From assembly GCA_036346375.1 (NCBI GenBank), contig CM070515.1:13848423-13912422 (forward strand): a stretch of DNA of 64,000 nt. Reading direction: 5' to 3'. Position numbers and translations under genes: made by a program. How positions within the stretch are numbered: the first letter of the stretch is position 1; each line of letters starts with the position of its first letter. Positions 58,001 through 64,000 of the stretch are shown here, piece after piece. The DNA is from Guadua angustifolia (taxonomy: Eukaryota > Streptophyta > Magnoliopsida > Poales > Poaceae). The notes beneath the pieces are model-generated. The model made no database searches, was not told the origin of the DNA, and was given only the letters and a program-made list of their open reading frames with translations.

Positions 58001-59005
58001 CATCGAGCTTGTTTGGTGCCAAAACCCAGTTCCAAAATTTCATGGTAGGCCACCAGAACGACCAATTCTCAAGTTTCGGCATAGCATTGCTCTTGAAAAT
58101 TACATGAGAGCTTGTCTGAAGTTCTGCACTTTTTCTTTTTTCTGAAGGTACTAGCGTAGAAGCAACAGTGAAAGGCAAGAGGCAAGTCAGGCTTCTGAAA
58201 TTCAACGAGAAGTACGAGGTAGACTGTCCGAATTTGCTCATAAGGTTGCTGCCTGCACCTTCTGTCGAGTGGTCTGGAACCGTCAGGATTCATTGCAAGG
58301 ACTCCGGGCTTGAGGCAGAAGTGTGCTACTACAGAAGCCACTCTTTCCTGGGCTTGGGAGGCGACGCAAGATGTGTGAAGGGCAGGGTGTTCCATTCAGG
58401 GTCACAGGAGACTGTCTTTGAGATTGATGGTCACTGGGACCGGACTGTTTCATTGAAGGATGTACATAACGGGAGGTTTCGGTTTTGTACGACGCGAAGC
58501 GCGCCATTGCTAACCTCAACACACCGGTGGTTGAAGTCCAAGAGGTAAAATTTCCTTTCATCTGCTTCTCATTCTTACTGATTATTGTTATAAGGACAGT
58601 AAAATTTGCACATATTGTATATTGAAACTTCAGATGAGAGTGAAGAAAGAGAGAATTTAGATTAGGCACTTTCAGTTTAACATAGTTGCGCAACTTGCAA
58701 ATTAAGCAGCTAAAGAGTAATACTCATTAATGTTGTCGATCATGTGACAGGGCTTGTCACCTTCAGAATCTGCCGTGGTTTGGAGCGAAGTCAGTGAGGC
58801 AATTCTGAAGAAGGATTGGGAGAAAGCTCGTCAGGCCAAGCGACGAGTAGAGGACAGAGCTAGGAAGCTTGACACTGAGAGGAATGAGAGAGGAGAGGTT
58901 TGGATGCCCAAGCATTTCTCATTGTCTCAGGACAAACATGGCAATTGGGAATGCTGGCCATTGGAGAAAACAGTAGCGCCAGCTCCTATCATTGTCCCTC
59001 CATGA
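55068..59005 (+). CDS. Oxysterol-binding-protein-related protein (ORP4-like), frameshifted in exon 5
   Basis: Six exons: 55068-55070 (ATG only), 56738-56905, 57495-57740, 57948-58044, 58148-58544 and 58751-59005, all with GT-AG introns and matching phases. They would give 388 residues, the normal length of the short plant ORP4 group. The ORD lipid-transfer domain fills nearly the whole protein: APLSLEGG, RPGSDLSHFQLPATFNLPKS, FGFAPYNPVLGETHHVSRG, the signature EQVSHHPA at residues 138-145 (family EQVSHHPP), WDRTVSLKD and WMPKHFSLS. ORPs exchange sterols or phosphoinositides between membranes. Near 58471-58475 the GGG run is one G short of the expected frame; as written, translation leaves the domain after residue 280 and stops at 58548. 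The following frame and exon 6 remain well conserved, so this is either a very young mutation or a sequence error. Confidence 0.88.
55071..56737 (+). other. Intron 1 of the ORP gene
   Basis: A 1.67-kb intron directly after the start codon. The GC-rich first part (to about 55750) is probably regulatory leader intron; open frames there on both strands have no similarity. The frame upstream of exon 2 is open from an ATG at 56522, so intron retention could in principle give a 72-residue N-terminal extension. No such extension is known to me in the family. Confidence 0.5.
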
Positions 59006-59034
59006 CAGTAGATTACATGTAATATATGTTAAAT

Positions 59035-59040
59035 AATAAA
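59035..59040 (+). terminator. Polyadenylation signal of the ORP gene
   Basis: AATAAA lies 30 bases after the stop codon, next to another AATAAT and followed by a T-rich stretch, which fits a plant near-upstream element. Confidence 0.6.
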
Positions 59041-59248
59041 GCTGATCTTTTTTTTTTTGGTCAAGTATAGTTTCTTCTTTTGCTTGTTTGTGATCCACCA
59101 ATTTCTTAAAGAACTGATTTCTCTGAAAATTGCATACAGGGGATCTTTTGGGATCACTTCAGAAATCTAAACACCCCTCTGATTCTCTGAAGATCTAACC
59201 CTTACCTGTGGAGAAAATTCCAATGAAAAGAAAACCGAGCAGAGTATT

Positions 59249-61400
59249 TGTAGCATCCAAAAATTCATCAAGCTGAAATACAAGTATCTAAATTGGCATT
59301 TGGCCTTGATTTGAATCTTCAGCATATTCTGAATTTATGGTTTCTGATTTTCAAATCTCAAAATGTAATCATCTCAAAATCTAGATATATTTTATTTAAA
59401 TCCTAAATAACCCAATGGATCCCTCTAAAAAGTTTCATGAATTTTTGAATTTATTTTATGCTTCTAAAAAATCAAATACTATATTTCTTTAATAGGACAG
59501 AATCACTAAAAGATTTTTCTAACAACTCACACAGCTTATTATGCTCCAAAAATTTTCTTGAAACACTAACACTAGCCCAGGATCACACACCAAAGTTTTC
59601 ATAAAATTCAGAGCAGATTTGATAGCTTAATCAAATTCAATAAGCCTTGTTTGTGAAATAAGACTTAAAATGGAAAAACAGGAATTTTCCAAAAAGAGAA
59701 AGCGCCCTTCACCGAAAACCATAACCTTTCTCGAGAAACGTAACATCCAGGATTATACTTTCCCTTGAACCCTCAGCCCTCTCTCTCCCCTCTCCTTCTC
59801 TCTCTAACCGCAGGGCCCTCTTGGCAGTGGCACAACTGCCTCGGGCCTGCTTGCCGGCCGATGCCCACGCCAGAGCATGCCGTGTGAGTCCTGCGCCACG
59901 CTAGCACACGACCCAGGTTAGAAGCTTCCCACCACGTCATCGCCAAGTCCCGCCGCCGCGCCACTAGCCCCTCCATGCCTTGTGACGCCAAGCACGCCAT
60001 GACAGCTCAGGAACTTGCTCTGCCCTATCACGCCACCTGCGCCTTGGCAGAGCCGTCGGGGCTGCCACTACACCCTACTGCCTCCACCGTTGGCTCTGGC
60101 ACGCGTGCACGCTTCCTTCATCGGAAATTCCTATGTTGCTGCCTCCGATTCCTTTTCTCCGTGGCCTAGCACCTTGCTCGTGGGCTTGATCGGTGAATGC
60201 CCTTCCCTGCAGCTATAAAAGCCCTACCATGGCCACCGCTAGCTCCTCGCTACTCCCTGCATCCTTCCTCTGCCTAGATCGCCAGCAACATTGCCCCCGA
60301 TGATGCGTCCTTGCCGCCATAAGCAAAGAATTAACGTCGGGCCCAATTTATCTCTAGTGAGCATATTCTCAATTCCTTTGGGCCAGAGCTCCATTGACAT
60401 ACTCTAAGTGCTTTACCACCTTAATTTTCAGCTCTAGCTATCGAAAGAAGCATTGCTGTGGCCACCTTCTTCCTCGGCTCCGATCACTGATGCCAGTGCT
60501 TCACCGTTACTTCCAGGTTTCAAAATAGAACCCCTAGAGCCCCCTGGTGCTTTCCCCTCTGTTTCTCGAGCATAATCACACCCATGCAACTCTATCTACT
60601 ATTTGCCATTTTCGCCGTGGTTTAGCTCCGCCACCAGCATGCTCCAGCCATTCCTGACTGCTGCCAAGAGCTCCCCTAGCTCCCCCTCAAGTCCCCTGAA
60701 GCCATCCTAACCATTCACTCCCTGTCGTTCACCGCCAATCGTCACAAGCGATCTCTGCTCCACCTAGCCCAGCTCTGTGCCTATGACAAGCAGTTCCCTC
60801 TTGTCAATCCCCTTTCACGTACTCTTGAAGCCACTAGTGAGGTGGCCCTACTCGTTAGCTATTTTAATTAGAACCCGTTTCATCATTTGAGTCTACGACA
60901 AGTGGGCCTAGTAGGATTTAAAAGGTTTAATTCATAAAGCTGAAACAATATTTAGAGATGAGTCACAGAGATGTGGAACCTACATGTTAGCCTTTGTAAT
61001 GAAGTCAAAATCCGAGAAAATGATAAATGCGTTTTCACTGTTAGAAGGCATATTTTTTATTTTTAAGTGATTTTCAGCTTATTCAAAATTCAAATGCTCA
61101 TAACTTTAGCAAATGAACTCTAAATTGAGTGAAATTATTTTATAAATTTTTATAAAATCATAAACTTTATATTTGGGCAAAGATATTTAAATTGGCTTTA
61201 TTTAATTCATTACTTCTTCTTATTACTTTGCGTTGAACTACATGTAGAAACTGATACACTAGAAATTGCCATAGTCGACCTCGATACCATCCAAGAATTC
61301 AATGAACAAGGAAAGCACCCCTTTAATCATGTTAATCCTAATATTTTACCTAAATTATATTGTTTTATCAATCATATTTATGCTTGCGTGTATTTTCAGT
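59249..61400 (+). mobile_element. Probable long LTR or LTR-element fragment
   Basis: Begins TGTAGCATCCAAAAATTC, a start familiar from long grass LTRs. It continues through AATTGGCATTTGGCCTTGA, a TC-rich leader and a promoter box GCTATAAAAGCCC near 60213. No target duplication, primer-binding site or partner LTR was found, so the right limit is arbitrary. The small GC-rich open frames around 59.8-60.2 kb are not gene-like. Confidence 0.4.
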
Positions 61401-61794
61401 AAATTGCTATACTGTGGGTACTAGTAGATATTTCCCATTTATTCATGGAACTTTCTTAATAAATATGTACATGATAACCTTGATATCCTTAAGGTAGATT
61501 TAGATAGTAAATAGTGTCAAACTTGGATATGTACTCCCACCTCCAGTATACCGCTTAAATAATGTTGTTATATCTCTTTATCCTTTTGAGTATACTCTAA
61601 TACTGATTATAAGGTACTCCAAATCAAATGGTATAGAGAAAAAAGGACTCCAATGATTTTTTTTCAACCACCTCGCATTAGTGTATCTTAGAATTATTAT
61701 TGGAGTATACCGAAAGTGATAAAGGAGTATAACATATTCGTTTAAATAGTATATTAAAGGTGATAGCTTGTACTCCCAACAGTACAGAAATTGC

Positions 61795-61841
<47 letters not shown>
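61795..61841 (+). repeat. (TA)n(TG)n compound microsatellite
   Basis: Nine TA units followed directly by about fourteen TG units. Such purine-pyrimidine alternation is prone to length change and non-B structure. Confidence 0.95.
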
Positions 61842-61844
61842 TGC

Positions 61845-62340
61845 ATTTGGTATTCAAATTTTACATAGTTGTAGAAGCCCATCTTTCTTATGTATTTAAT
61901 TTTTTTGAGAATTTTTCAAAAATTATACATGTGATTTTCGTGGAGTTTCCATGATAAGAATGGTTACTGCCAAAAGAACACACAAAATCCGTAAAAATCA
62001 CATGTATAAGTTTTCAAAAATTATAAAAAAATTACCATACATAGGTAAGGTGATATTATACAATTATATAAAATTTAAAGACTAAAATCAATTTCATTTA
62101 AAAGATATAAAAAAGACAAATTCAACTAAATAGTGATTTTGCCGTTGTTTAGCACTATTCATCCACTGCTTGTCAATTTCATAAATTTCAAATACTATTG
62201 GGTTTAATCCTTAAATTTTTCATGGTTTGTAGAAGCTCACCTTCCCTTCATATAGTAATTGCTTGAGAATTTTTAAAACTTGTACATATGATTTTTATGA
62301 AGTTTACACAATAAAGGTGGTTTACTACCAAATGAACACC
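61845..62340. repeat. Direct and inverted repeats of an AT-rich unit
   Basis: A unit with GTAGAAGCCCATCTT, GAGAATTTTTCAAAAATTAT and ACATGTGATTTT (61868-61940) returns in direct orientation at about 62230-62305. Part of it returns inverted at about 61995-62025 (AAAAATCACATGTATAAG). Probably a small transposon remnant; class unknown. Confidence 0.6.
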
Positions 62341-64000
62341 AAATTATTGTTGTGTGTAAGATTTTACTATTGAACACACATAACATTTTACGAATAGTTC
62401 TCATTTGATTGTAACATCTATTAATGTAACGTTTATGATCGTCCACATAACATTTTACTACAAGGCCAACAAACTGGACGGAATTCTTGTTTTGATAGTT
62501 AATTTCATTTCAGTATAGTAAAATCTTGTGTAATAGCTAGTAAAATGTTATTTTGTGGATGTAAAAAGCAACATATCCAGCTTTTAGTAGCAAGACTTAT
62601 ATCATTTTGTTTGTTTTCGTCGTCAGTAATCTACAGGTGAAAACTGATCGTAAATCGGAGCTACTAATAAAAAAGTTATGGTTAAATCAAACAAAAAAAA
62701 GATTCATGTACAAACAAGAAAGCACATTTATTAGTTCGTTGATCAGGTTATTTTATTAGCTTACGTGGATGGTTTGGATGCGTTTCTCTGGCATTACAGT
62801 CAGGTCATAGAATAGGCAGCTCTGTGAGCACGCGTAGAATAACGCTACCCTACCTCATAATGTATGGAATATCTCGCGCAATAGAGGGTATGTACGTGTA
62901 GTATAAGAGTATATAAGACTAGCTGGGTGGTATTTACATTTTTTAGAGGTGATATGTATATTTTTAGACATAATCCTTTTATATGCATATATGAAGGTAT
63001 TTGTATAATATGCTAAAAACTATATACTCTCTTGCAATTTTTTCATATGGTTCACATGAAAATATCTTATAATTAGTATATGAGTATACACAATGTGATA
63101 AAAGTAGTATTTTAGATGTGGGAGTAATACACCCAAGAGTAGAAGGTATTTTCACACACACACACGCACATATATATGCGCATTGGCTTAGTCATGCTGT
63201 AGGTTTGGGAGAACAAATGGTCGAATAGCTATTTGTTCAAGGATAGAGATTTTGGTAATACTGGGATAATGATATATGGTATTTTATTATAAATTCAAAA
63301 GCAAAAGCTATGGTTTGACAGGGCAAGATATTGTAATAGCCTGAAGTGCAAGGACGGACTTGCATATAATGTAGGGGAGAGTTCTCACCTAGGTCGAGTT
63401 AAGGACCGAATATAGTGTTTGTTAAACCCAAGATATTCAGTGCAACCACAAGTGGTATTATGGAGTGGTCTTAACATATTAAGTTGCTTAGTTGTAGCTT
63501 TGTACATTGGAAGACCGTAGTAGTATGGACAATCTGGATAGGTTTGCTCTCAAGGGTGTCCACACGAACGTATGGGGAGAACACATACCAATACAATAGT
63601 GGATACCTTATTACAGGGGGAAGTGTGGGCGCGACAGGGATGGATTGTCGTTGGTACAATATGTACAAATATCTTCCACCGCCATGGGAAGGGTCAAATA
63701 TCACCGAACTGGTGCAAAGTAAGGTCTAGGCGATGTAACGGTTCATGTCATGATCTCTCGGTCACATACTAAAGGAAGCATAAAAATAGCGATAAAAAGA
63801 GTTAGTCATATCTTATGGGTAAAGTTGTGCTCCCCTGTAGAGTATAAATCTTTTTGAAAAGTCGTTCTTGCTGTCAGGAGAAACTTGGTGCGCCAACACT
63901 AATTAGAGTTTTTGTATTTTCAAATAAAATGGGTTGAATTGGGAAGATTTGTGGAAAGTATTGTTTCAGATCTTATGCCCGAAGATGGCAAAGAATGATT
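62341..64000. other. Repeat-like sequence without genes at the right edge
   Basis: AT-rich to about 63300, including a CA microsatellite at about 63154-63168. It then becomes more balanced with GTAATAGCC, GTAGGGGAGAG and TATGGGG motifs that resemble the downstream part of long grass LTRs. Short open frames only. It may belong to the same LTR element as 59249-61400, but this cannot be shown from the window. Confidence 0.35.

Noticed and set aside
59773..60218. Small GC-rich open frames on both strands near 60 kb
   Set aside because: They lie in the leader-like part of a probable LTR and show no domain or splice pattern.

Overview
The window is nuclear DNA from a grass (Poaceae). The evidence is spliced GT-AG genes with monocot-style GC-rich first exons, grass-type MITEs, a CACTA transposon, a Helitron fragment, and large nested Ty3/gypsy elements. 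The species cannot be fixed from sequence alone. Nothing bacterial or viral is seen; this is a plant intergenic retrotransposon landscape between a few host genes.

Left gene island (1-5.2 kb): two host genes lie on the minus strand. One is the first two exons (53-1295) of a plastid-targeted FMN-binding split-barrel (pyridoxamine-phosphate-oxidase-like) protein that continues off the left edge. The other is an apparently intact eight-exon SAM-dependent methyltransferase of the EEF1A-lysine-methyltransferase/METTL13-like family (2117-4874). From 5.4 to 9.6 kb there is a cluster of small DNA elements (hAT-type, Tourist-like and other MITEs). Several have readable target-site duplications, and one has an apparent empty site beside it.

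9.6-28.9 kb: a nest of LTR elements. Element A (LTRs 9633-10035 and 28448-28860) keeps only a decayed gag. Inside it are two related Tat-like gypsy elements in opposite orientation. C (10866-17113, minus) has its 3' LTR at the left end and no 5' LTR. B (17114-28356, plus) has two LTRs, gag-pol on the plus strand and an antisense coding region between pol and the 3' LTR. All reading frames are broken.

29.1-40.6 kb: a decayed CACTA (En/Spm) element on the minus strand, with a Transposase_24-like (TnpA-type) part and a TnpD-type transposase (Transposase_21/DUF4218/DUF4216-like blocks). Long AT-rich tandem repeats, a long foldback and a duplicated tRNA-like B-box segment sit between them. From 42.5 to 52.5 kb there are two solo LTRs with perfect 5-bp target duplications, a Helitron fragment with a helicase tail, MITEs and AT-rich repeats.

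Right gene (54.8-59.0 kb, plus): a six-exon oxysterol-binding-protein-related protein (ORP4-like lipid-transfer protein). Its promoter and first exon exist a second time about 11 kb upstream (43.86-44.12 kb) in the same orientation. This is either a distant alternative first exon or the relic of a tandem duplication. The gene also has a one-base frameshift in exon 5 and an unusual change in the family signature (EQVSHHPA). From 59.2 kb to the end is LTR-like and AT-rich repeat sequence without host genes.
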